Shown here: positions 23,284 to 34,230 of the stretch, in pieces
Layout: every line of letters begins with the position of its first letter
Numbering within the stretch: the first letter of the stretch is position 1
Source of the DNA: Zea mays
Lineage: Eukaryota; Streptophyta; Magnoliopsida; Poales; Poaceae
Direction: 5' to 3'
Assembly (NCBI RefSeq): GCF_902167145.1
Contig: NC_050098.1
Span: 117,404,207 to 117,468,206 of the forward strand
Length of the DNA: 64,000 bases
Program-made: the position numbers and the translations under genes
The notes under the pieces: generated by a model
The model's input: only the letters and a program-made list of their open reading frames with translations
What the model was told of the DNA's origin: nothing
The model's database searches: none

Positions 23284-25046
23284 CTAGGTCTGGGCAGGCT
23301 GTGCTGGCAGCTGGGTGTGGCTGTGCTCGCCTTCGTATGTCACGATTAGCATCGCCGGGTCGTCTACACATCGCTCGACGTGCTTCCTTGCTGGGCAGCC
23401 CCTGACGCTGCTGCATTTGTAGTAACCCCTGCATTTGATTAAAGCCAAAGAGAATATGTGAAACACAGGGGGGAACAATCAGCCCCATGTGCTTGCCTTC
23501 ATGGTATAGCTACATTTTCCTATCATCCAGAGCAGACTTAAAGTTGGATATGGGGTAGGGGAATGAGCGCAATCAAGATTAGGATGTAGATAGCCTAACA
23601 TGGCATTCAAACGCCTGTAGCAATAATAATTTACCTACTTTTGGTCCCCCCCCCCCCCCCAACACACCATGACAGATCATTGTTTTGTCAGTAAATGGGC
23701 ACAAAAAGAGTTGAGCCCTGAGACTATCCACTAACCAAATATTCAATTGTGCTAGCTACTAAGTTATCGACAGGCCTTAGTTGCAGAACCACTTGGGAGG
23801 AAGGAAAAGATAAAGTGGGGAGGAGGATCAACAGACAATTATTCTACAGATAAAAGGGGCACCCTGAGAGCCTGATGCAGATATGCCACCTCCCATGGTG
23901 CAAGGGGAATAATGCATCAATCATTATGACTGCAAAGGATTTGATACACATTTTTCATATTAGTTGAATATTTCTTGTTCGGTTCATACCTCGGGTGTGG
24001 GGAACCCTTAATTGGCTTCTGCCCGTACTTGCGCCACGAGTACTCATCAGGAGGGATATCAGCGATTTTGTTGCTAATGGCTGGCACTCTAATCGACCTC
24101 TTAATCCGCAGTTTCCTGTCAAACAGAACAGCACCATTGCTCAAAGGGAGTCAATATTGCACCCAACGAGACATAACAAGCATAATATTTGGGGCTATGA
24201 GAAAGCAAGTTACCTTCTCTTTGAGCAATGGCATCTGCCAGTGGTGGCACACTTGCCTCTTCCATCCTCCCCTCTACCCGTGCATCGCCGTTTGGGCGCA
24301 CGGTGCGCATCTGCTGGGTCGCTCGCCACCGGGGTGCCTACCAAATGGAACGGCCGCTTCCCATCCAAGCTCGCCATGCTCCTGTCTATACTCAACGACG
24401 ACATGAATGATCTCGCAGACGACATGGTGCCAGCAGCACCACCGCTGGGGCTAGGGCTATCGAACTTGAGGCTGATCCCACTGTTGCTCCTCCTGAACAT
24501 CTCGGCCTGCAGCTTCTGCCTCGACTGCTGCTGGTGGAACGGGTACCTATGCGCAACACTCCCAATCTGGAACTGCACAGACAGTGGCTGGACCAGCTTG
24601 GGGGCTCCAAATGGATGAGGGCTACACCTGCTGCTGGAGCAGGCCAAATCCAGCCCTCGTGAGGACTCTGGCGCACTGCTAAGCCGAGCGCGCATTTGCG
24701 CATAGCTAGTCGACTGAGGTGGAGATGGAGACCCAGCAGCAGCAGCTGTGCTGGGCATCATCTCCAGCGGGTTGCCGCTGCCGGTGGCGATCCCCAAGGG
24801 GCTCTTCTGGTTGACGAGCCCCAGAGGCCGGACTCGTCTGGAGAACCTGCCTCTAGCATGGCCACAGCCACCTCCGCCACTGGCACTGCCGAGGAGGGCC
24901 GCTACCTTCCTGAACTTGGCGCAGGCTTCAGCCGTCTCTGAAGCTACGCTCTTGAGCAGGGCTGGGTCCTGCTGCTGCGAGAGCAGAGCCAGCACCCGGT
25001 GGCAGCTCTCCACCGCGGCCATGTTGGCCACCTCCACCTCCTCCAT
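23284..25046 (-). CDS. WRKY transcription factor, group IId; three exons
   Basis: Proposed exons are 25046-24214, 24115-23990 and 23428-23284 (stop), joining in frame to 367 residues. Introns are GT...AG of 98 and 561 bp, both phase 2. The second splits the Arg codon of PR|GYY, the conserved WRKY-domain intron position. I chose the ATG at 25046 ([15 protein letters not shown]) because it matches the usual start of this group; an in-frame ATG at 25133 would add 29 residues of atypical sequence. Domains: calmodulin-binding-like [12 protein letters not shown] (41-52), a HARF-like GHARGRF (62-68), a basic plant zinc-cluster (about 252-278), WRKYGQK (305-311), and a C-X5-C-X23-H-X-H zinc finger (C325, C331, H355, H357). 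Group IId proteins are nuclear, bind W-box DNA and respond to calcium/calmodulin (family knowledge). The coding frame looks intact. Confidence 0.93.
23646..23660. repeat. 15-base C run inside WRKY intron 2
   Basis: A homopolymer of 15 C (15 G on the transcribed sense of the WRKY gene) lies within the second intron. It could be length-variable or an assembly weak point. Confidence 0.9.
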
Positions 25047-25690
25047 GGCTGGAAAGCCTGGGACGGAGAAGCAGCCGCAGGAGTGGGCAAAGAAACGATT
25101 GTTCTTTCGTCGACCCACGAGCTCCTCCTCCACCTCGGAGGGGCCTCAGAACCAGAGAGAGGTACGAATTAAGCAGATCTCCGGCCGGGGAATCTCAAGA
25201 CGCCTGGATGGGAACTGCACAGGAACGGCCCCATCAGGATCCAGGGTGGCGGACTACTCAAATCCTCAGCTCACGAACAGAGCACGGGACCGGATTGCGC
25301 ACCTGGAAGCCAACACGGCGCAGCGCAACGGCGGCGGCCAAAGAACGGGCCGAACAAATCCGCCCGCTCAAGCGCCACAGGCGCGCGCGCGGCAGAACGG
25401 CCGGCGGAAGCGGAATCGGAAGCTGCGGCGGCGGCGCGGCCCGTCTGTGGCCGCGGCAGGCCTGGGGTTGGAGTGGACCGAGGAGGAGGGAGGAAGAGAG
25501 CAGCGGCCAGCGGGGGGAAGAGGGGAGCGCGCGGCGGAGGTATATGTGAGGGGCTGGCTAATTTGCCGGATTGGGAGGGGTGTTTTCGGGAAAGCGTCGC
25601 TTTCGGTTGGGACTCGGAGTCAACAATGTCAAAGACAGCGGTCAGTGGGGACATGTCATGGGGTACAATTTAAAAAGAATACTAAAGAAA
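25047..25690 (-). promoter_or_regulatory. WRKY gene 5' UTR and proximal promoter region
   Basis: This GC-rich, CpG-rich region lies upstream of the WRKY start. On the minus strand a TATA-like CACATATACC lies near 25539-25548, followed by a pyrimidine-rich stretch (CTCTTCCTCCCTCCTCCTC near 25480-25498) of the kind seen in plant 5' leaders. The start of transcription is inferred, not shown. Three overlapping ORFs on both strands reflect GC bias. Confidence 0.45.
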
Positions 25691-26048
25691 TGGTGAGTGT
25701 CAGCTAGGAACACCGGTGCGACCTTGAGAGGGGCACCCGCACCACCGAGGTTTACAAAACCGGTGCCGGCAGTAAACCGGTAGGTTTAGCAAAACCGCAC
25801 CGGTTTCGGCTAACTACTGTTTTTTTCAAAATTCGTTTTAAATTTAAAAAATTAAAAATCATAAAAACCGAAAATCACTGGTAAACTGTTTTTAATCGGT
25901 AAACCGCTATTTTTTGCCGGGAAATCGGATTTAATGTCAAGATTGAGTTCCAGTTTAGACATTCAGTGGTCAATTTAGGTATATTAGTCTTGTTTACTTT
26001 TATATGCTATATGTGAAGATGTTATATGCTATATGTGAAGATGAAATA
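25691..26048. repeat. ACCGGT-rich stretch and short tandem duplication
   Basis: From 25716 to 25925 the words ACCGGT, AACCGGTA and GGTAAACC recur on both strands, with an AT-rich middle. At about 26003-26043 a 22-bp unit (ATATGCTATATGTGAAGATG) is present twice in tandem. No gene is seen. Confidence 0.55.
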
Positions 26049-27685
26049 TGTAGCTCAAGTCTAGTTTAGGCATTTAGTGGTCAATTTCGGTTCCATTTCC
26101 TGTCAAGATCGAATCCGTAGCTCAAGTAGCTTCAGTTCTTCTAGCTATCCGTCTGGACAAGACCCAATCTGGAATCCTTATGCATGGCAATGGAAACCGG
26201 GACAGGGACTACCAGGCGAAGTACCACCATCGATCATATATGTAGTCGTAGATGCGAGTTTTGCGCCATGCGTCTGTTTAGTTGTATATTTTATTGTGTG
26301 GTGTATTACTTCTTTCTATGTTAAGATTGTGGAATGTATGTTTAAAATCGTATAGATAACGGTCCGTTGGAGGAATTCGAAGGAGTTGCAGGCGAAGACC
26401 CTGAGCAGCAGCTGGTTGGTGAAGGCAAGTGTCCTCCGACCTATTTATGTCCTTCCTACTCATTTTATAATTTATCTCCTACATTTACACAATTTATACC
26501 TAAGGATTTACTATCATTCTATTTATCATGTCCTTGTTCGCCTATTTGGGTTGGATCATTTTTGGTTTAACTCTATGCTAGCGCTTTATTCTAATCAATG
26601 AACATGATGAGATTATTTATGATACGATGTTTACTTTTGATTATGATGATGTATTTGTGACATTTAAGGGGGCTCGAACAGTTTCTCGAGTGTCTCTCCG
26701 TAAGGACTGGTTCGTTGGATGACCACCCAGGAAAACAGTATATCCATGAGGGTGGTATGTGACGCACTTAGATAATTAATTAGAGGAACTGAGGTATAGT
26801 TTGCTTCACCATCGTGCCGTCAATGGGGCTCGGTGTATGCGGCTCGCTCTACCGAGGGTGGTTTGCCCCTTGGGGAGAAGTGTGGTACATTTAAGAAACC
26901 TAACGGGCAGCTACAGTCTCAGGGAATCTTTGTAAAGGCTACGTAGTTAAACCTTGCCTATTCACCTTGGTAGTATTTAAGGGTTTGATCGGACCAAGGC
27001 AAAAAGGAATCATAGCTCGTGGGTAAAGTGTGCAACCTCTATAGAGTGTTATGAAACTGATATATCAGCTGTGCTCACGGTTGTGAGCGACCTTGGGAGC
27101 TCTATTGATTAGAGATACTATGATCACAGATGATGATGAGGATAGTTATGGTTTTGATGATTATGATTATGGTTTCTGGTATTCTTTCTGTTTGGTCTCT
27201 ACTAGTAATAATTACCTAACCAACTAAAAGCAACTGCTTGATCTTAACCACACATAAAGCTAGTCCACCACAACCAAACAGGACAATTGTTGAGTATGTT
27301 GATGTGTACTCACCCTTGCTTTACAACACAAACCCCCCAGGTTGTCCACATTGCAACCATTGCTCAGGAGAATATGAAGTCGTGGTGGAGGATTTCCAGG
27401 AGTTCCAAGACTATGATGAGTTCTAGGCATGGGTTAGCGGCAAACCCCCAGTCGGCTGCCTGTGAAGGCCGTGTTTAGCTACGTTTTGTTTTCACACTTT
27501 GATCTATATTAATGACTCTGTGGATTTCTCGGACATCATGATGTAATCAGATTAATACTATTTTATGTTATTATTTGAGCATTGTGTGATGATGTCCGGT
27601 TATGTCATTTGTTGTGTACGTGAATTGCTGATCCTGGCACGTACATGGTTCGCATTCGGTTTGCCTTCTAAATCCGGGTGTGACA
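26049..27685 (+). repeat. LTR H (chromovirus-type LTR), left edge uncertain
   Basis: The right end AAATCCGGGTGTGACA at 27685 and internal blocks (GACCACCCAGGAAAACAG near 26718, AGCTACAGTCTCAGGGAATCTTTGTAAAGGC near 26910, TGTGCTCACGGT near 27068) match the layout of LTRs B, C and E. No primer site follows the end, so this is a solo LTR or a fragment. The left edge at 26049 is a guess from AAATA at 26044-26048 matching AAATA after 27685. The 26096-26240 part shows no similarity to the other LTRs that I can see. Confidence 0.55.
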
Positions 27686-27959
27686 AAATACCAGAAACCA
27701 CAGTTATAATCATCACCAGTTACCATCATCATAAAAGTATCCAGAGTTATTCTAATCAAAGAGGATCCCAAGGCTACTCTTAACCGTGAGCGCGACTGAT
27801 ATACCAGTTTCTAACACTCTGCAGAGGTTGCACACTTTATCCACGAGTCGTGATCCCTTTTGCCTCAGGTCGATCAAACCCTCAAACACTACCAAGGTGA
27901 GTCGACAAGGTTTCACTATGTAGCCTTTACAAAGATTCCCCTGGTGTGCAGTTGCTCGT
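27686..27959 (-). repeat. LTR fragment H', inverted relative to LTR H
   Basis: The reverse complement of this stretch matches about 26925-27190 of LTR H along its length (GGGAATCTTTGTAAAGGCTAC, GTGCAACCTCT, GTTTCTGGTATT). It abuts the end of LTR H on one side and is cut by LTR E at 27960 on the other. Confidence 0.78.
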
Positions 27960-28085
27960 TATAAGACCCAAAAATCTGTATAAGAAAAAAACAATAAAAT
28001 AAATATATGAAGAAATAAAATATAAAATTTGGATATCTCAAATTATACTTGAGTATTGAAAATTGAGGACTGGATTTGTGAAACC
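27960..28085 (+). repeat. LTR E, first 126 bp (interrupted by element D)
   Basis: TATAAGACCCAAAAATCTG resembles the TGTAATACCCAAATTTG start of the C LTR, with TG changed to TA. The sequence breaks at the AAACC duplication of element D and continues at 51373. Confidence 0.68.
28081..28085. repeat. Target-site duplication of element D, left copy (AAACC)
   Basis: AAACC precedes the D 5' LTR at 28081-28085 and follows the D 3' LTR at 51368-51372. Confidence 0.9.
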
Positions 28086-28682
28086 TGTTGGGACCATGCT
28101 TCGTCGCCGAAGGTCCTGCAGAAAGAAACAGCCTCGGCTGAAGCTGCTCGTACGTGATGCCGAAGGTGCCATTTCGTGAAGCTTCGGAATTACAAACCGA
28201 CTTAAAGATAGAATGACCTTTTAGTCCATAAGAGTCTGAGTCATTGTTGTAAACTTTTATGAGGGGTACGATTGTAATTCCTCACGGGTTGTGTCCTGTG
28301 CCTATAAATAGTGAACAGTATTCCTTTACTGTACAGACATTCCGGAAATTGCAATTGCATCACTCGGAAATTATTCTTTGTCAAGGCAGAGGTATAAATG
28401 TGTCTAAATATTATATTTGAACATCTTAAATTCATATATAATAAATAAATAATGTTATTTATTTCCAATTCACTTGTTTTTAATGTTTGATGACTTACAT
28501 TATTTCATATTATCTTTGTGATTTCGATTACAAAGGTATAACCTTTGTAGTTCTGCCATTATAACCTTCGTCCAAAGCATATCCTTGGGGAAATAATGCT
28601 TCAGAGGACGAAGGACATTGATATTTAACATTTTATGTTGCCTTGTTCTTAATTCATAGCATTTGAGAACAAGTCCCCAACA
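28086..28682 (+). repeat. 5' LTR of element D
   Basis: 597 bp from TGTTGGGACC to CCCCAACA. Contains the TATA box at 28303-28310. Confidence 0.93.
28303..28310 (+). promoter_or_regulatory. TATA box of element D LTR
   Basis: TATAAATA in GTGCCTATAAATAGTGAAC, with transcription expected about 30 bp downstream. An identical motif in the 3' LTR is at 50988-50995. Confidence 0.75.
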
Positions 28683-28700
28683 TTGGCGCCCACCTCTGGT
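28683..28700 (+). other. Primer-binding site of element D
   Basis: TTGGCGCCCACCTCTGGT follows the LTR with no gap. The TGGCGCC core is typical of Tat-lineage elements. Confidence 0.8.
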
Positions 28701-28726
28701 GAACTCACTTCCACTTTTTTGAGCTG

Positions 28727-30036
28727 ATGGCTTCGCTCAACGACCAAGCTGGAGCTGCTTCGGCCCCGAAGCTGATACTCCCAATAACAGGCGGTTCATG
28801 CTCAGAGCCAGCCAACAAGAAGCAGAAGAAGGAAGCACAGAGAAGGGTACAACACGTTGGGGTGCAAGGACCCTTCATCAAGTCAAGATGGTCTCACATT
28901 CCAATTACCTTCTCTCAAGAGGATCTCCAACTCAAGGATTACCCACATAATGATGTTATGGTTATCTCTTGCGTGATCAAAGGATTCCTGGTCCATAATG
29001 TTTTGGTTGATACAGGCAGCGTAGCTGATATCATATTTGCTAAGGCCTTCAGACAGATGCAAGAGCCCGAGGATAAAATTCATGATGCCACACATCCCCT
29101 TTGTGGCTTCGGAGGAAGGCAGATCGTAGCACTTGGAAAAATCACAATGCCAATAACCTTCGGATTCATTAACAATACAAGGACTGAACAAGTTGTATTT
29201 GATATTGTTGATATGGAATACCCTTACAATGCAATCATTGGTTGTGGTACTCTCAATGCCTTCGAAGCAATCCTTCATCCAGCCTATCTTTGCATGAAAA
29301 TACCTTCGGACCAAGGGCCCATTGCTATTCATGGAAGTCAGGAAGCTGCGAGAAGGGCCGAAGGAAATTGGACAGACTCCAAAGCAATCCATAACATAGA
29401 TGGAGCTGAAGCTTGTGAGCAATACAAGTTCAGAAGGGAAAAAGCTGCTTCGGCTGATCAGCCGAAGCTCATGCTCTTATGTGAGGACATAGCAGAGCAG
29501 AAGGTGCTATTGGGATCTCAATTGTCCGAAGAGCAGGAGAAAACCTTGATAAGGTTTTTGTTCAACAGCAAAGATGTTTTTGCTTGGTCAGCTAATGATC
29601 TTTGCGGGGTAAACAGGGATGTTATTGAGCACTCGCTCAATGTTGATCCATCTTTCAGACCAAGAAAGCAAAGGCTTCGGAAGATGTCTGATGACAAAGC
29701 CGAAGGTGCTCGCAACGAAGTGAAAAGACTCCTCAGTGCTGGAGTTATCAGAGAGGTAAAATATCCAGAATGGTTGGCTAACACTGTTATGGTAAAGAAG
29801 GCCAATGGTAAATGGAGAATGTGCATCGATTTTACTGATCTCAATAAGGCCTGTCCGAAGGACGAATTTCCATTGCCAAGGATAGATTCCTTAGTCGATG
29901 CAGCAGCTTCATCAGAGCGTATGAGTCTGCTGGATTGTTACTCAGGCTATCACCAAATCTGGATGAAGGAGGAGGATGAACCGAAAACCAGTTTCATAAC
30001 CCCCAGTGGAACATATTGTTACCTTCGGATGCCTGA
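28727..30036 (+). pseudogene. Element D gag-remnant/protease/RT N-terminal half (interrupted by element G)
   Basis: The ATG at 28727 (MASLNDQAGAAS) starts only 44 bp after the LTR. After about 40 residues the protein is already in the region just before protease (RRVQHVGVQGPFIKSRWSHIP). Protease follows with LVDTGSVADIIF and IIGCGTLNAF. No gag core or zinc knuckle is present, so the Gag domain appears removed in frame. RT begins with PEWLANTVMVKKANGKWRM, CIDFTDLNKACPKD and LLDCYSGYHQI. Element G interrupts at CYLRMP; the next codons are at 43748 onward. Gag-less, the product could act only with Gag supplied by another element. Confidence 0.88.
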
Positions 30037-33000
30037 TGTGACGGAACCTCCCAAGTAATTAGGCCCACCTACAGCTGTCCTTGTCTAACAGACATCAGAC
30101 ACCCTGTAGATGTTCCTAAGTCACTTGACAAGTTTGGTATCTTTCCTTACCTCACCAGGAACGTTTCACCCGTCTTGCAGACATCACAGAACATCGGAGA
30201 TAAAGAAATGCGGAAGCGATTACATAAATTACATTTATTTTAAAAACAAGCTTAAGTTATTTTATTACAGACCAGAACTAAAAGCGAGTGCAGAGTAGTA
30301 ATATTATACAAACCAAGGGAGGCACAAACTCCTCCCGATAAGTTATAAGCAAAAGATCCTATGTGGAGGACCAAGTCCTCCCGCACTTCAGTCTTGTTTT
30401 TCTTCTTTGGGAACCACCTTGGCATAGAAGCAGCAGAAATCTGCTACTTCCTCACCTAAAAACAACGAAGGGATAAACCCTGAGTATGGAATTACTCAGC
30501 AAGTCTTACCCGACTAAAGAAAAGACTCTCAAGGGTATGCTGGTTGTATGGGAGTCAAGGTAAGGCTTTTCAATAATCAAAGACTCTGTTTTGCAGAAAT
30601 GCTTACTAAAGTGGATCCTTAAAAATCCAATTTTATTGGTCAAATTAAGTAGAGTTACCTGCAACTAGAGTTCTTTCTACCCTAGTTCAATCACTGGTCC
30701 TGCACTAGCCAATTTCTTAACAAAAGCCCATCATCTTTAGTGGAATGCTACGTGTAGGTCAGTGACCAAGTCTTCATAACCGCGAAGGTACGGCGATCCG
30801 AATCGATTATACTCAGCTGAGGATCTCCAATCACACGACATATGTAGCACTTAACCCTTGCATATGTCAACCCGCCACCGGGGTTCTTAAGACCAGATCA
30901 GGTTCACGCAAACCGAGAGCACAGATACACCACCGTCCAGCCTCTTGCCACGGAGGGTACACGCTACTCTCGCCACCGCTCCACGCCCATTTCGTGTTAT
31001 CTTATTCTGGCCTTAGTCTGCCCGAGGCAAGGCTTACCCATGACGAAGCATGTGACCAGTTAAAGGGTCCTCGATCATCAAGCCTACATCGACAAGGTCC
31101 TTAATCGACTCAGACGGAGACACTACACCGAGACTCCTTTCTCGTGCAAGTCACCCGCCCGGTCTCAACTTAATTATTTCAAACCCAAAGTTTGGTACCT
31201 GGCAGAGGTACATCTTTTCCGATGTTGAACCTATCAAGGCCTTTGATAGATCCATCATCAAGTTTTATTTTCGAAAACATCCCTCCCACTTTGCCAAACA
31301 TCTTTTGTAAAACAAAATCCTTTTGTTTTTCTAAGCAATACTAAGCATAGTAAAACCTTTTTGTAAAAACAGGGTTTCAAGGAGGGTAATCAAGATCAAG
31401 GAAGGTAATGCAGGAATAGTTTTATCAAGCAACTCCTATCACCTAATGCAGCAATCAAGTGAGACAGATTTTAAAAACATCAAGGAAGGTGGCAAATGCA
31501 CCGGGGCTTGCCTTCGTTAGTAGGTGAGTCAGGCTCGGACTCGCAGATGTCGAAGTAGAGCCAAGTCTCTGCCTGAGATTCCAAGGTGGTGGTGTCTTCT
31601 CTTCAATCACTTCACCCTCTTCTCCGTTTTCTAAATATAACCATATAGGTATATATATATAAGAATGAATGCCATGGGATGCTCATGAGGATGCAAAGAT
31701 AATATAAACTTATTATCTATGTCTTGAGTACAACTTTCCTTCACGGAACTCCGAGAACTTAGGGTTTCCGGAGTCGGTAAAGGAGTTCATAGGGCAGGGG
31801 GGGTGTTTTGGGGTTTGGTGATCAAACAAGGTCCAAATCAATTCAAACTCTACCCAAGGCTTCTAAATATTGTTTTAAGTTGCCATAAAAAATTTGGGCA
31901 TTTTTGGACTTTCCAATTATTTTCTAAAAATCCATAACCAATATTTTTAACTACTTTAAATACCCTAAAATTTCTTATCTCCACTAAAAATCACAAAACT
32001 ATTTTTATTAAATTCTAGGAAAAATAACAAGCCTAGGAAAATTGATTTCATAATTTTACCATTTTTCTACCATTTTTAACAGATTTCCAAAGTCTTTCGA
32101 AAAAAGAAAAAGAAAAAGATCAAATAGAGCTGGGCCGGTTCTGGCCCAGACGGCCCAGGTCCAGGGCAAAACGCGCCCGCGTGCGCCCGCGCCCTGGCAG
32201 CTTTGCAGAAAGGACCTCGCGTTTCAGAACAACCCGAAGTAGATCCGTAGCACTATTCACTAAGTCGCTGACGCTTTACACCGAGCCCCTCTGGTTTCTA
32301 ATTCTTTGCACGGCTAAGTCCCCGACGGCGCGGAGCACGGCCGAGCTCCGGCGAGCTGTCTGTGCCGGCCGATTGGGGCAAGGACTGACGTCCTTCTTCG
32401 GTCGAAACCGAATTCACACCCCGGCCAACGATTCCCCTAAGTTAATTGCACAATTGGTGGATTAATTTGGTCTGGCCACAGAGAGCGCACGGATGGACCA
32501 AAGATTCATGTGTTCCCGACGGTCAGGGGACTTCTAGCCCAATTGGACGGTTCAGTAAGCATCACAGACACGGGGAGAAGCTTAAACGAAGCAGAGGGAG
32601 GGTTGGACTGACTGGAAAAATGGCTGACGACGGTGAAGCTTGTTTCACGGTGGCGGAAAGAGATTTGGGGGAAAACGCGAATTCGAGCTCACTGGTGGAT
32701 GATTGTGGCCGATTAGCGGTGGCTAGTTAGCTGGCGACCTCACGGAGCTAGTCACGGGCTCAATTTATAGGAGGGTAAGGCGGTGGCCGTGAATTTTGAG
32801 GAGGACGCGCGGCGGCCGGAGAGGGAGAAGAAGGCACTGGCCGCATGAGTGCGTGTCCACAGTCGTGGCGAGCTCGCCGGCAATGATTTGACGGTAGTAA
32901 GAAGCCACGGCGACGCGATGGGAAGTTAAAGCCACGTGGCGCAAGGCTAGGAGGCGGCGGTCACCGGCGTTCTTATCGATCACCGCCGCGGTGACGCATG

Positions 33001-34079
33001 TACGGTGGCCGGACTTGTTTATGGCCGGAGTTATCCACGGCGAGGATATTTATGTGACCCAAAGTGCTGTCCAACCAAGCCGAGCCCAGATCACGGCAAC
33101 AGCAGCATGAATCGCGACGGTAGGTCACCGGCGGTGAGAACCGTTGCACTGGCGATCTGATCTTCTTTGTTACTGTACCATGGGGAGAATTCAGTCAAAT
33201 GCACCTGACAGCCACGGTTTAGGGCCATTGTTCTCAAAATTTTGCATTACGATTTGGTCATCTCTCTGCACCAAAGTTATAGAGCTAAAGTTAATCTTTA
33301 ACTTTGCCACAAAGCTTACTATCAAATAGTCACTAAATCCCATTCAAAATCGAGCTCAAAGTTCATCCCATCACACTGCTCCTGGAAATTCAGTTCAGGG
33401 AGGGACTGACAGCCCGACTTTGAGCTTAATTATCTCTCAAATACTCTTAACAACCATGCTTACCACCTTAAGCAAAGTTGTTCTCCTTAGTTTGCTCTAT
33501 AGTTTTTATGTGGTGACCTAGGGCAAAAACCCTATGCTTTGAAAGTTACAAAGCCCCAAAGTGGAGCCTTCAACACTGAATTTCAGACTTAGTATAGAAC
33601 TCAAATGAGGTCCATTTTGCATTTAAGTCCAAAACTTAGGGTTTGGCTTTCAAGTCCACATATTTGTGAACCAAATGACTTAAAATACTTATTTAGCTTG
33701 GTTTTTGCACTTTAGCCCAAAAGTGGACTAATTTTGCACATAGGCCCCTAGGGTTTAGTTTTAGGGTTTTCCAGGGTTCCAATTAGGGTTTCTGGTATCC
33801 CAGGGGTATAAATGTGACTCCACTTTGTTTTTGGGGATATTTTATGACTCTTTCCCTAAAGTATTTAGGTTTTCTCAATTTGGGTTAAGTTTTACGCCTT
33901 TAATCCCTATTTAGGGTTAAATTCCCTATCCAGGGTCCTATTTGCAAAACACTTAAACAATACAACTTGTTTGAAATTTTTGCCTAGTGAATGCATTCTA
34001 GGTGTATCAAACATATGCAATGCCAATGCTTATGATGCCATGCTCAAGTTTTAGTTATGGTAACACCAGGGGTGTTACA
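30037..34079 (-). repeat. 3' LTR of element G
   Basis: 4043 bp, the same length as its partner. A TATA box (TATAAAT on the minus strand) is at 32763-32769. Flanking CCTGA at 30032-30036. The small ORFs in this LTR are repeated in the partner LTR and show no gene-like motif. Confidence 0.93.
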
Positions 34080-34092
34080 TCCTTCCCCCCAT
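34080..34092 (-). other. Polypurine tract of element G
   Basis: On the minus strand ATGGGGGGAAGGA lies directly before the 3' LTR. Confidence 0.85.
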
Positions 34093-34230
34093 AAAAGAAT
34101 CTCGTCCCGAGATTAAAAGTCCTAGGGTAAGTAATGGAAAAGGAAACGCGGAATATTTTTATTTCCTTATTTCTGGTACAAGGCAGGGGTGATGTGGGGG
34201 TCACTTCTCTATTACACAGTTATACAGGCT

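Noticed and set aside
24748..25707. Plus-strand 319-residue ORF opposite the WRKY gene
   Set aside because: It is a GC-rich shadow of WRKY exon 1 and its leader; the minus-strand frame carries the recognisable protein.
27686..27959. Miniature inverted-repeat transposon
   Set aside because: The inverted match is to an internal part of LTR H, not to its termini, and no terminal repeats or duplication bound the piece.
32181..32730. Two 94-residue plus-strand ORFs, repeated at 41849-42398
   Set aside because: They are duplicated only because they lie in the two LTRs of G; they have no motif and run against the element's direction.
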